64,000 nt of DNA from Saussurea involucrata (Eukaryota; Streptophyta; Magnoliopsida; Asterales; Asteraceae), in NCBI GenBank assembly GCA_033807775.1, contig CM066322.1, positions 19,643,001 to 19,707,000 of the forward strand, in the 5' to 3' direction. The notes under the pieces are model-generated. The model saw nothing but the letters and a program-made list of their open reading frames with translations, had not been told where the DNA came from and did no database searches. This document shows positions 12,502 to 23,888 of the stretch, in pieces (positions within the stretch are counted from its first letter, which is position 1; each line of letters starts with the position of its first letter). The position numbers were made by a program, and so were the translations under genes.

Positions 12502-14594
12502 GGGAAATTAATTAAAATACCCTAAGTCAAACCAAGTGTTACCAAAATGCCCTAAATCTCTCACAGTTTGCCAAAATGCCCTTTTTTCCCGCGATGGGAG
12601 CCCGCGATCGTGGGCTCAGGGACCATTTCTGACACTTTTTTAAACTTGCAGGGACCATTTTTGAAAAATTCAATCCCGCGATCGCGAAGGAATCCCGCGG
12701 TGGTTTTATTTTTGTGACTTTTCAATTGCAAGGGACCATTTTTGAAAAATTCCAGGGACCATTTTTGAAAATTTGAACCGCGTCGGACCCCGCGAACGAC
12801 CAAATTTTATTTTTAAATTAAAATGTTACACTTTCAACCCCTATACTTATTTACTAAATTTACTTTATACCTTTTACTTTCATAATTTAATTTTACATTT
12901 AACACATATAATCGTTTATTAACTAAAATACGTTAAAAAAATACGTTTTAATTTTAACAAGTTACACCATTGCAATCGTCTCTTCGATACGTTCGAAATG
13001 AGCTCAATCTTAAATTTTTTTGGATTTATATATTTTAATATATATCATATACACTACATAAAAAAGTATTTTTTATATTTAAAATTCATACTCTTATTGT
13101 TAATTATTTAATTTATGGTACATCTTTTTTTTTCAATTTATTTTTACACTCCTATCGCATTAACATAATAATCATATATTAACTAATTCATTAAATCGTT
13201 TTAAATTATTATTATTTGAATGTGTTTATAGATATTGTGAAAATGGGTATTTGGCGAATGATGATTCATGTGTGTTTGGAGCTGAAGTATTTGCAGTTAC
13301 AGAGTATGCACAAAATGATCGATGTATTTCCAACGTAACTTAGATTAAAATTATCTCCTCCAGTTCAGTCCCGTCCCGTCCCATCCAGTTCAGTCCCGTC
13401 CAGTTCCGTCCCGTCCCATCTAGTATGCGTACCAAACGCTACCTAAGAGTACCATAAATTAAATAATTAACTATAAGCGTATGAATTTTAAATATAAAAA
13501 ATATTTTTTATGTAGTGTATATGATATATATTAAAATATATAAATTCAAAAAAATTCAAGATCGGGCTCATTTCGAATGTATCGAAAAGACGATTATAAT
13601 GGTGTAATTTGTTAAAATTAAAACGTATTTTTTTAACGTATTTTTGTTGATAAACGATTATATGTGTTAAATGTAAAATTTAATTATGAAAGTAAAAGGT
13701 ATAAAGTAAAATAAGTAAATAAGTATAGGGGTTGAAAGTGTAAATTTCAATTCGAAATTGTGATTTTGATTTGATATTTACACTTTCAACCCCTGTACTT
13801 ATTTACTAACTTTACTTTATACCTTTTACTTTCATAATTTAATTTTACATTTAACACATATAATCGTTTATTAACTAAAATACGTTAAAAAATACGTTTT
13901 AATTTTAACAAGTTACACCATTATAATCGTCTTTTCGATACGTTTGAAATGAGCTCAATCTTGAATTTTTTTGATTTATATATTTTAATATATATCATAT
14001 ATAGTACATCAAAATATTTTTAATATTTACAATTTATACCTTTATAGTTAATTATTTAATTTATGGTACTCTTATAGTTAATGCGATAGGAGTGTAAAAC
14101 AAAATTGAGAATACGTTAAAAAAATGAATTTTCGCAGGTAAAAAATATTTTTATGTAGTGTATATGATATATATTAAAATATATAAATCCAAAAAAATTC
14201 AAGATTAGGCTCATTTCGAACGTATCGAAGAGACGATTATAATGATGTAACTTGTTAAAATTAAAACGTATTTTTTAACGTGTTTTAGTTAATAAACGAT
14301 TATATGTGTTAAATGTAAAATTAAATTTATGAAAGTAAAAGGTATAAAGTAAATTTAGTAAATAAGTATAGGGGGTGAAAGTGTAAAATTTCAATTTAAA
14401 ATCACAAAATCTATGAAATTGGTCCACCGTGGGCTCCTCTCCCCGTGATCGCGGTAATTAAATTACCAAAATGCCACTGCCCGCGATCGCGGGCTCCCAT
14501 CGCGGGAAAAAAAAGGACATTTTGGCAAACTGAGAGAGATTTAGGGCATTTTGGTAACACTTGATCAAACTTAGGGTATTTTAATTAATTTTCC
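12502..14594. mobile_element. Palindromic (foldback) element 2, about 2.1 kb
   Basis: The left arm begins GGAAATTAATTAAAATACCC and the right arm ends in its near complement. Both carry a TTTGCCAAAATGCCC-type block and a CCCGCGATCG tract (about 12600 and 14485). The interior is itself palindromic around 13760, with the block AGGTATAAAGTAAA and its inverse repeated several times. It shares modules with foldback element 1. No coding capacity. Confidence 0.78.
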
Positions 14595-15233
14595 AATAAA
14601 ATACACTAATGTTTAAAGTGTTTTAATGACGTGTGTGTTTTAGAATAAAAAAATAAAGTGTTTTATCTACAAATTTAGAATATCTTTGTAGGACTTTTTC
14701 GGAGTTCCTAACAACATTTGTAAGATATATGTTCAATAAATAAAGTGTCACGTTAGCTATTATGTAAAACACTATTTGAAATGTATGTAATAAACAGTGT
14801 TCTATAACAAAAATGGGTTTATATGACGTTTCTTAAAAGTGTCATGTAAATTAGCTAGTACGACACTTTATTTTTTAAGAATCCTAAGAGGAGCTTGTTA
14901 CTAACACCAAAAAGTGTCGTATAAACTTATTATAACACTTTTAAATGTGGCGTTTTGCTTTTTTCGTCCTATAAAACAGTCTACTATGACACTTAAATTT
15001 CTTTGAATTTAAAGAATTTTTTAAAATTTATGGTGAGTTAAAAGAAATGATTATTTAAATAATTTCTCACCAAAAGTGAATGTTTCTAATCTTCAATCCA
15101 ACACTAAAATAATGAAAAAGTGAGGTCAATAAAATATGTCTTTATATTTTGAGGTCAATAAAGTATGCATCTAAAACCAAATATTAATATTTTATTCAAC
15201 CTTTATAATTACATATGCAGATAAATAGTTTAA
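14595..15233. other. AT-rich intergenic DNA, no gene
   Basis: No credible ORF. The recurring phrase AGTGTCGTATAA and similar words suggest decayed transposon DNA, but I could not assign a family. Confidence 0.5.
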
Positions 15234-16374
15234 GTGAAAAGTCTAAAAAAAACCACAAAATTATCTTATTTTGAATGATTAAGTCCTTAAATTATTTTTT
15301 TGAATGATAAAACCTTTAAATTTTCCAAAACCGGTTAAATACATCCGTGTAATCTGCAAAAACATATCAATGTGATGCAAATTTAGAAAAAGTCTAAAAA
15401 ACTTCAACAAACTATATGATTTTGAATGATTAAGTCTCTCAATTTTTCTAACAAATAAAATTTAACTTTTTCTAAAAAAATTTACCAAATATAATCTTAA
15501 ACTTCTTTTAACAAATAAATCCCAAACTTTTTTTTGAAGAAACAAGATCATGAACTTAATTTTGAACAAATAAATCTGAAACTTTCTTTTTAGGCAAAAT
15601 CCTGAACAAAAAGTATAATAATCCTCTCACTGATAACAAAATAAAATGAACTAATTTAACAAATAAAAATTATACTATTTCCATTATTAATTCCGTGTAA
15701 TTCAAAAATTATGCCTAAAACATTAATAGATACATACAAAAATTATACTCATTCGGTCATACATTTAGAAAATATACCAAAAAACCATCATCTTTTTTCA
15801 CAAAATAACCAAAAATCGCCTATCCCTTCACAAATACAAAAAAATGCCCTAAAAGTATGTTCATCTCACTAACATAAATAACATTTGAATGTTTCAGAAT
15901 TAGTAAAAGAAATGGTGCTATGCATTTTTATGTTTAACTGGTTCATTTTACTTTATTGTCGGTGAGAAAAATTATACATTTTTTGTTCATGATTTTGTTC
16001 AAAAAAAGTATTGGGTTTATTTTTTCAAAATTAAGTTCATTATTTTGTTTCTTAAAAAAAAGTTTGAGATTTATTTTTTCAAAAAAAGTTCAAGAATTTA
16101 TTTGTAAAAAACTTAGAAAAAAGTTTGATTTATTTGTTTATTTTTTAATGAAAAAGTATAAAGATTTAATTGTTAAAAAAATGAGAGACGTAATCATTCA
16201 AAATCATATAGTTTGATGAGTTTTTTTAAATCTTTTTCAATTTGTATCACATTAATCTGTTTTTACAGGTTACAAAGATAAAAGGTTTAAGGGTTTTATC
16301 ATTTAAAGAACATAGTTTAAAGACTTAACAATTCAAAATCAGATAGTTTGTTGTGTTTTTTTAGACTTTTCCCC
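15234..16374. mobile_element. Foldback element 3, about 1.1 kb
   Basis: The left end carries GAAAAGTCTAAAAAA and the right end carries its inverse TTTTTTTAGACTTTTC. The arms continue to pair through TTTTGAATGATTAAG and its inverse, and again around 15400 against 16230. The frame at 15956-16216 is Lys/Phe-rich AT sequence and not a gene. No target duplication was confirmed. Confidence 0.65.
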
Positions 16375-16458
16375 TTGTCTAATACATTAAGTGTCATTTT
16401 GTATTAAGTTTATAATTTAGTTATTTTGTGTTTGCAATATAAATTATATTTATATAAT

Positions 16459-17289
16459 TAGGGGTGTACGCGAGTTGGGTTGGACGGTTTTTGACATTTT
16501 TACAACCCAACCCAATTATAGCGGTTTGGAAAATCTCAACCCATTCAAAAGTATAACCCAACCCAACCCTTGCGGGTTGTGGCGGGTTGAGCGGTTTGGT
16601 AGTATATGTAAAGTTCACGATTGAAATACGATAAATTAAATTAAAAATATACCCAACAAAGTTATTAGTTATTACAAGCATCCAAATAAATATTAAAGTT
16701 CTTAAGTCTTAAACTTCAAAAGTGTAAATTGTAGCATCCAATTCAAAAGCGTAAGTTATTCGTCCTTAAACACAAACCTAACCACGACTTTTCGGCATCT
16801 CTCTTTATTAAACGACACCGAAAGCTAAGTAATTTTTGTTTCTTATCGCACACACTATCCAAATACTTCTTACATTGGTTTCTTAAGTGATTCCACAAAA
16901 ACTTGTACCAATTCTTTTACTATCTAACAATTATGATCCTAAGATGAACCCCTTGTTCAATGATAAGTATTTTGAGATGTTGTTATAAAGTAATTTAAGC
17001 CTCATGAATTATACTAGTTAGCAATTATTAACTTTTTTTTTATTTGGGTTGCACCTGCAAGTATCATGTGTGTATATATATATATATAATATTTTTTTAT
17101 TAAATAAATAATATTAGCGGCGGGTTGGCGGTTTGGGTTGGGTTGAGTTTTCCTAACCCAATTTCAACCCTTATAATTAACGGTTTGGCGGTTTGGCGGC
17201 TCGACGGTTTGACGGGTTGAGTTTAATTGGGTTGTTAGCGGGTTGGGTTGGTCGGGTTTCGCGGGTTGACGGTTTTTTGTACACCCTTA
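16459..17289. mobile_element. Non-autonomous hAT-type element, 831 bp, 8 bp target duplication
   Basis: The ends TAGGGGTGTAC and GTACACCCTTA form imperfect terminal inverted repeats. The flanks are the perfect 8 bp direct repeat TATATAAT at 16451-16458 and 17290-17297. An 8 bp duplication with short TAGGG-type ends is typical of hAT transposons. The inside is low-complexity GGGTTGGGTTGG-like sequence at both ends and carries no transposase. Confidence 0.9.
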
Positions 17290-17297
17290 TATATAAT

Positions 17298-17838
17298 TAA
17301 TTTGTTCTATTAAAAATGAAATTTAGTAAAAACTAAAATATGAATAATTTAATTAGATTTTTGGTTGACGAAACTTAAACATAACATGTGTATAATCATA
17401 AAACGTTTAACTCGGAAATTAAAATTTTGGATGATCGTTGAAGATTAAGGATAAGGATGCTCATTGTATTGAATTTTAAAATGCATTAATTGAATATTTG
17501 TGGGACGAATATATTTGAATTTAATTATTGGAATTTAATTTGCTTTGTAACGTAATATTTATTAAGTACAAATTTTCATTTTTAATTATGTTTCATTAAA
17601 TAAACTATTTTAAAACTCAAGTGATAGCTATTTATTTATTATAAAAATTAAGTATGAATATAATAATTATTATGTTTTACTAAAATAAAATTTCATTAAA
17701 TACATATATTTTATTATTATTATTATTATAATATTAAACATGTCTTTAATGTACTGTTTAGTACGTGGTTAGCTAGAATGGCAAGGGATTACGTTAGAAG
17801 TGTCATTTTTTATGAGAAGTGTGAGAAGTGCTTTTAAA
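17298..17838. other. AT-rich intergenic DNA, no gene
   Basis: No credible ORF, repeat or RNA gene seen. There is a short TTA trinucleotide run near 17714-17730. Confidence 0.5.
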
Positions 17839-18668
17839 CCGTTTGTAACAACCCAATCTAAAAATAAAGCATAGCATTCAATAAACATTAGAATATCCTA
17901 AAATCGGTCTCAAAATCTCAAACATTTGTATCAAAATCTAGGTTGGCGGAAACAACCTATACAGTATACACAACTGAGAATAATACTAAATTCTGAAATA
18001 AAAGTGTAGCTCTGTCTCTAGCTGCATCCGTACTCTAATCCTGCTCTGCTCACTTACTAGAGTCTCCTACTATCTGCTTGCCTGAAAAGGTTTAGTTTGG
18101 AAAATGCGAGGGTTAGACCATGAGGTCTAGTGAGTTCCCTCAATTTAACAGTTCTCAAAACATTTTAAAACAGTTTATAACTATCAAAGCATCTTTACAT
18201 AAAACTTTCACGGAAAATTCCGCACCCGTAAATGGCACCCTGAAGTCACTCGGAAGTGACAACGAGTCAGTCTCACGCTGCCTTACTGGGTCACTCCTCC
18301 CATGGCATAAACGGGTCACTCCTCCTGGCATGAGCACTGGCAGGCCCACCCCCGGACTTAGCCAATTTATGTCTATCACAATGTATGCATACATCTCACA
18401 TAAACTTTCAAACAAGTAAAATCATGTAAATAAACATGGCCTTCTACTCACTTATTTTCTTTAGAAAACACGTTTAAAACACATATTTTTAGTTAGAAAA
18501 ACTCACCTGATGCTTTTAATGACTTTCCTTTCTTTACTTCCGGACTTCAAACAAGTTACCTGAGTAAGTGGAGTAAATATCAGCTGAACACCGAACTTAT
18601 CTGGACACTGAACTATTCGGAACTGACTAAACTTACCGAATGACTAACTTACCGGATGATTAACTTAC

Positions 18669-19946
18669 TGTTAATGCCAAAAATCGCACAAAAGTACAAC
18701 TTAAGGTCGATGTGGACATTTAACAACTAAAAAAACGTATCTCAAGCCAAATAACATAATTGCGAGGAAAAGGTAAAAGACACAAGAGATTTGGTGACGC
18801 GGAAAACCCCAAAACGAGGGAAAAACCGCGGTCGACTCTGTGAGAGTCGACAGTGCACTATGGTTCGCCAAACAGGGGCGAAAGTCCTTTTATGACAGAT
18901 GATATGTGTACAATAGATTACAAATGAAGTAAAAATACACTTAATCATGTGTAAAAAGTGTGCGTCGTATGTTGAACATGCGAGATAAGCTGTTGTCGTG
19001 CGGTTTGAACTGTTGTCGTGTGGTTTGAACTGTTGTCATGCGGTACTTGCGTCAGCGACGTGTGCTCGAATGCGAGAGAGAAAATGTAGAAGCAAAGGAG
19101 AATGCAGTTGTATAGCTAGATGAATTCATCCCCTTGCTCGAGGTTGGAACATGCCTTTATATAGGTTTCGCCGGTCATTAATGTGCTTTAATGGTTGGTC
19201 TTGTAACCGCTGCCGACATTAAATGCGCTTTGATGATTGGCTTTGTAACCGCTTTCGAGTCTTTAATGTCATTACGAGCTCGACCGTTATTGTCCATTGT
19301 ACCATAATGGCTTGTAGACCTGCATTAATGAACAAAAGAAACGGCTGTTGACCATTGATAGTTAGTGTAATCGTAAGACCGTCTTAAGTTCTGGACGTCG
19401 GTCTTATGGAGTATACGACCGTCGCCGACATACAAGACCATGTATATGACTGTAAACGTCTTGTAAGACCTTATTTTAATATAAGAATAGTCTTATGACA
19501 ATGTCGTAAGACCAGGTCGCATGACCAGGATGATATAAGATCGACGACAGGAGACTGTTGACGTAAGACCGACGAGTCGTAACTGGCGACGTAGGACTAG
19601 TGTCGTAAGACTAGTGACGAGTGACGTGCGACGCGTGGCTGGCGATAAGTGTTTGGCGATAGGTGACTGTCAATATGTTGCTAACGATGTATGTCATACG
19701 ACATGCGACGTGTAACATGCGATAAGTGACGTGCGATCACGAGATGTAAGGACACTATCTTGAATGACTATTGACGCAAGACGTCTTTTAATAATCAATT
19801 ATCGTATGTCGGGGATATGGCAATAATGGGTATTACCCTTGTCAGTCGGGGGTATGACTTTTATAGATATTAGGGTAATCAAGGTCCACGGGTCATGTCG
19901 AGGGAATTTCCCAAGTCGGTCGAGGGTGTGATTTTTTACCCAAACA
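18669..19946 (-). mobile_element. Solo LTR nested inside the solo LTR, target duplication CTTAC
   Basis: It starts TGTTAATGCC and ends ACCCAAACA, with CTTAC at 18664-18668 and 19947-19951. TGTT...AACA ends and a 5 bp duplication indicate an LTR. A TATA-like box (TATATAAAGG on the minus strand, about 19153-19162) suggests minus orientation. The presumed upstream half is rich in imperfect GTAAGACC and GACGTGCGAC words. A run of three 21 bp units lies at about 18990-19045. No coding sequence. Confidence 0.88.
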
Positions 19947-19951
19947 CTTAC

Positions 19952-20215
19952 CGGATGACTAAACTTACCGGATGATTAACTTACCGGATCCTAGTTTCGG
20001 ATCCCTACTTCCGGACAAATCCCGGATTCTAGTTCCGGATCGCTACTTCCGGAAACTACCGGGTTCTAGTTCAGGATCTCTACTTCCGGAAACTACCGGA
20101 TTCTAGTTCCGGATCTCTACTTCCGGAAACTACCGGATTCTAGTTCCGGATCTCTACTTCCGGAAATTACCGGATCCCGGTTCCGGATTGCTACTTCCGG
20201 GTTCCTCTTCCGGAC
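19952..20215. repeat. TTCCGGA minisatellite in the solo LTR
   Basis: CTAGTTCCGGATCTCTACTT-type units repeat with CGGAAACTACCGGATT in between, roughly 36-40 bp apart. Two earlier units (ACTTACCGGATGA) lie left of the nested LTR at 18630-18665, so the nested element landed inside this array. Confidence 0.9.
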
Positions 20216-20767
20216 AACATCGCTACAGAGGCGATGTCCGGATACAGCGGCTGTAACGCTTTTGTGATCACAATCTGCTAATCAGTCTTTAATCAAACGA
20301 TTTCACGATACCCACACCATACTTAGTTCTTTCCTTGTCATTCTCTGTTACTTAACACCATTATGATTGTCTAAATCCTTTTAAACATCACTTTTAAACT
20401 CTTAAACAAAGAAACCCTAAACAAACCAATCAACCTACTCTAGCAGTGAAGATCAAATGCAAGAATAGGAATCAGAGGTTTACCTGGACTCTCTTGATGA
20501 GGAGTTCTTCTTCCCAATTGCAGATTGATGATGTTTCTTTCTCCAAATTGCTACTTGGATCAATTTCTCTCTTTCTCTGCTCTTTCTCTCTAAGCCGGCA
20601 CACACACACACACACACCAATGATTAGCTCCTATGCTTTTGAGCCCAATTTGGAAGGTTTTATACCTTCTTAGCATATTACAATTTAGCCCCTGAACTTA
20701 CAACTTTACCAAAATTCCCTCAAAACTTAAATCTCTTTTCAATTAGAACAGTGGTTATTACACCGTT

Positions 20768-21031
20768 GATCACTTTTAATCAAATACCCTCCCATGAAGT
20801 GCGGCTTAAAAAGGAATTGAATCGGTGCACCTCGGTGCATCTTATCTTGATGCATCTCATCCTAATGTTCGTCACTTTTTCATCCAACAATTGATAACCA
20901 CTTTTCATTCTTCTCACCAAATTTGACACTTTCCGCCATAACCAACCGTAGCTAGAATTTAGTTTTTTAATGTTGAAGGGACCCACCAATTTTAATGTTG
21001 TTATTTTAGTGGGTGTTAGAAATGTCATTTA
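20768..21031. other. Short intergenic stretch, no gene
   Basis: Nothing recognised between the solo LTR and the Harbinger element. Confidence 0.5.
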
Positions 21032-21968
21032 GGACTTCCGTAGCCATAGCGGGAAGGGGCTCGGGATGGGGGATGTGGCAGCGGGATGGCTGCGGGATGG
21101 GGTACGGGGCGGGATGGGCATGCGGGAAGGGATGGTTTTCGGGGATGGGATCCCGATCCATCCCGAGGGTTTTTAAAAAAAAAAATTTAATTAAATTTTT
21201 AAAAAAATAACCGTTGAACGGCTCTTTCTTAAAAAAAAAAAATTTCTCAATTTAATCCCACTATATATTTAACCCTCAACCTCTTATTTCTCACACCTCT
21301 TAACCTCTTATTTCTCACACCTCTTATTTCTCACACCTCTCAACCTCTTATTTCTCACACCTCTTATTTCTCACACCTCTCAACCTCTTATTTTTCACAC
21401 TATCAAATTCTCTCAATCTCACACCTCTCAAACTCTCTCAAATTCTCTCAACCTCTTATTTTTCACACCTCTCTCATCATGAATCCAAACAGAACTCGAT
21501 CTCGAAATCGAAATGGAATACAAAATGAAAAAACTCGATCTCGAAATCGAAATCGAACGCTCAAACCGATTTGAGAAAGACTTCGAGTTTTTCATAACCC
21601 CGCATGATCACCTTACGGGAAACGCTTTGAGGGCTACTTTAGCGAGAAAAAAGCAACTCCAAAAATTTCATAATTGGTAGTGTTTTGTATTTTGTAATTT
21701 TTATTTTTAATGAATGATATGAATTTTAATTTTTATTATTTATCTTATTTTTATTTATTAAAAAATATATAAATATTTTTATTTTGTTAAATAATTAAAT
21801 GTATAAATAAAAGAATTAAAATAAATGAGGTGGCAAAAGGGTTTGAGGGAATGGGGTACGGATGTTTAGGGATCGTGAGGGATGGAGTGAGGGATGGGAG
21901 AAAAGCTGATGTGGCGCTGAGGTGGAGGGGAATCTTTGAAAGATAGGGTTTATGGGGTACTGATGGCC
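21032..21968 (+). mobile_element. Deleted PIF/Harbinger element, 937 bp
   Basis: It is flanked by TTA at 21029-21031 and 21969-21971. The ends GGACTTCCGTA and, inverted, GGCCATCAGTA match the Harbinger ends at 26978-29124. The GC-rich GGGATGGG tracts near both ends and the AGCTGATGTGGCGCTGAGGT block are shared with those copies. Only the end of ORF1 remains. A CT-rich tandem tract (CTCTTATTTCTCACAC units) fills about 21275-21470. Confidence 0.85.
21513..21680 (+). pseudogene. Remnant of Harbinger ORF1 (C-terminal 55 residues)
   Basis: The frame encodes FEKDFEFFITPHDHLTG and ends KFHNW before TAG. It aligns with the end of the ORF1-type protein at 27600-28274 (FDKDIEFFIAPHDHLTGDIL). The ATG at 21479, which resembles the native ORF1 start (MNPN, compare MNSN in the other copy), is in a different frame. 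The internal deletion therefore joined the two ends out of frame. Not functional. Confidence 0.8.
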
Positions 21969-21971
21969 TTA

Positions 21972-22426
21972 GTGATTAGGTCAAAGATAAAAACATCTTA
22001 ACTTTTTGTATTTTTAGCATTGGCGTGAAGAGGGTCTAATAATTGAAAAGGCATTAAATAATAAATATAAATAACTTTAATATAATATATATTCAACCAT
22101 TATTTAAATACGTATTTTGAGATATTTTATACCTCGTAATAAAATTTATGTAGTCGTTATAAGATTTGAAGCAAATATTTATGATAATTTAGTGACTAAT
22201 TAAATAAAGATTTTTCCACCAAACTAATAGATTATGATGAGAAAAGTAAGAAAAATAGTTATTTTTAAGAGTTTTAATTAAAGAAAATGGTTATTTTTTA
22301 AGGTTGTAAGAAAATAACCATGGATTCCGCCAAATAAAATATGCTTCTTGTTAAGTTGATGGTCAAATAACCAAAAAATAAAATAAAATTCCAAAGAGAT
22401 CATGTTATTTGGCGAAATCCACAACT
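21972..22426. other. AT-rich intergenic DNA, no gene
   Basis: No credible ORF or repeat recognised. Confidence 0.5.
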
Positions 22427-22673
22427 AAGGGGCTCTTTGTTTACCTCTTAATGGTTCCATTAAGAGGTAAATCCTGTTTGACAAAAAAAACGTTTGTTTC
22501 TTAATGGTTCAAAAACCCTCTGAATGATTTAGCATTATAGGCCTCACTTAACCATTCAGCACCTGATTTCATTCTAAACAATTACAAAACAACCATATTT
22601 CATTTGCATTATATCATAAAAGTCTTTTAATCATTCTGCACTAAACCATTCAGCAACTGCCAAACAACCTCTA
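22427..22673. mobile_element. hAT-like MITE upstream of the defensin-like gene
   Basis: The ends AAGGGGCTCTTTGTTTACC and, inverted, TTTAGAGGTTGTTTGGC form an imperfect inverted repeat. The inside has CATTCTGCACTAAACCATTC and CTCTTAATGGTTCCATTAAG words also present in the intronic copy at 24778-25070. About 250 bp, non-coding. I did not find a clear target duplication. Confidence 0.75.
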
Positions 22674-22880
22674 AATCAAAGATAGGATCCACATTTCATG
22701 TTGGAGATTCACTTTAACGGAATTAATAAATATTTATTTAAAACCCTTAAAAGTTAAGTATATTTTTTTTACCATAAATGACTTGGTTAGGTGAAACCCT
22801 TAAATAAATTTGATTTTTTTATTTTATTAATTGTGTCAACATTTAAACCTAAATCTATTCATGTATTAAATACATGGTAG

Positions 22881-22887
22881 TATATAA
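22881..22887 (+). promoter_or_regulatory. Possible TATA box of the defensin-like gene
   Basis: TATATAA lies 34 bp before the ATG at 22921. That implies a very short 5' leader, so the true promoter may differ. Confidence 0.4.
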
Positions 22888-22920
22888 TAATTCATCTGGT
22901 CTTCAAACTTTGGAACAAAG

Positions 22921-23282
22921 ATGAAAATTCTATATGTCATTTTGGTGCTACAGTTCTTGATCGTTGCTACTGGTAAGTCTTTCATACTACAAACTAAACA
23001 GTTTTATATAATCTGATGTGCATTTGGTTAATAACAGTTTCAGAAGAAAAGTCGATGCTTCTTGATCGTGATCATTTTTATGGGAAAAACGGGATCAAGC
23101 CTCTTGATCGTGATCCTTGTGAAGTCATGAAGTGGCCAGGGACATGCCTTGATAGCAAATGCTCAGATGCGTGCACGAGAAGCGGTTACATCAATGGGAA
23201 ATGTGAATCCGATGGGTGTTATTGTAAGATACCTTGTAACTTTTCTTCACAAGTAAATGTAAACATGCCTCCCCCGGTATGA
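22921..23282 (+). CDS. Defensin-like (DEFL) secreted cysteine-rich protein, two exons
   Basis: Exons 22921-22972 and 23038-23282 (GT-AG, phase 1) give 98 residues. Exon 1 encodes a hydrophobic signal peptide (MKILYVILVLQFLIVAT); the intron falls at the signal-peptide boundary, as in plant defensin genes. The mature part has eight cysteines spaced C-X8-C-X4-C-X3-C-X9-C-X4-C-X1-C-X3-C. This is the cysteine-stabilised alpha-beta pattern, with CSDAC as the helix pair and a GKCESDGC gamma-core. Between signal and fold lies a charged segment with two LDRD copies, and a short tail ends MPPPV. Members of this large family act as antimicrobial or signalling peptides in the apoplast; which applies cannot be told here. 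Followed by AATAAA at 23435. The exon 2 frame alone also opens with an ATG at 23016, but that is intronic. Confidence 0.88.
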
Positions 23283-23434
23283 TATATGTATTTTTGCAAT
23301 CAAGTGAATGATAATCGAGTTGATTTTATTTGTTATTCTTCAAGTCTTGTGTATTATGAACAAGGCACACAACTTTGAAATGGGTGTGAAGGAGTTATGC
23401 ATAGTTTAACAATGCAAGTTGTACATTTTCTTTT

Positions 23435-23440
23435 AATAAA
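23435..23440 (+). terminator. Possible polyadenylation signal of the defensin-like gene
   Basis: AATAAA about 150 bp after the stop codon, in AT-rich DNA. Confidence 0.5.
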
Positions 23441-23888
23441 GTATGTACTTCCTAAATTTTTTTAAGATAACCACAATAACTCTTTTATTATATAATAATA
23501 TATATATATATAATCGTAAATAAAATAAAGAAATCAATTGAGAGCTCAAAAAACATTGAAATTGATCACCTGGAAATATTTTGATAATCTACAAAGGAAT
23601 GATTAAATCCACACACAAAACCAGTAACCAATAAACGAATTCAAAACGGTACCCTTGTTTACGTACCCATATTAATGAAAAGAGGCCAATAGATTTTCGT
23701 ATAAGAACAAAAGATACATAAATAAAAATATAGGGACTTCAAGGGCATTTATAGAATACTACGGGGTTATTTTTGTAATTTGCTTCCACTTCTTGAACGC
23801 TAATCAATCATGGCGATTTCGGTGCCTTTCCTGCTAACCTAAGCCACGGGGGGTGCATCACCCCTTTTAATCCCTTCACCCGTACCAC
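23441..23888. promoter_or_regulatory. Intergenic region and presumed promoter of the PGP synthase gene
   Basis: AT-rich to about 23760, then C-rich leader-like DNA before the ATG. No repeat or ORF recognised. It is the only space for the promoter of the gene starting at 23889. Confidence 0.5.

Larger units (their letters stand above)
17844..20762 (-). mobile_element. Solo LTR (Ty3 type), target duplication CCGTT, interrupted by another LTR
   Basis: It starts TGTAACAACC and ends GGTTATTACA, flanked by CCGTT at 17839-17843 and 20763-20767. The left part matches the LTR beginning at 33961 (shared block GGTTAGACCATGAGGTCTAG), so both belong to one family and orientation is inferred as minus. It is split by the solo LTR at 18669-19946 and carries a TTCCGGA minisatellite. 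Removing the insertion and one CTTAC copy leaves about 1.64 kb, close to the length of its relative. Confidence 0.9.

Noticed and set aside
15956..16216. 86-codon Phe/Lys/Ile-rich frame resembling a membrane peptide
   Set aside because: It is AT-rich inverted-arm sequence of foldback element 3 with composition-driven hydrophobicity.
16460..17289. Telomere-like GGGTTGG repeats
   Set aside because: The words are irregular, not TTTAGGG, and lie inside a bounded hAT element.
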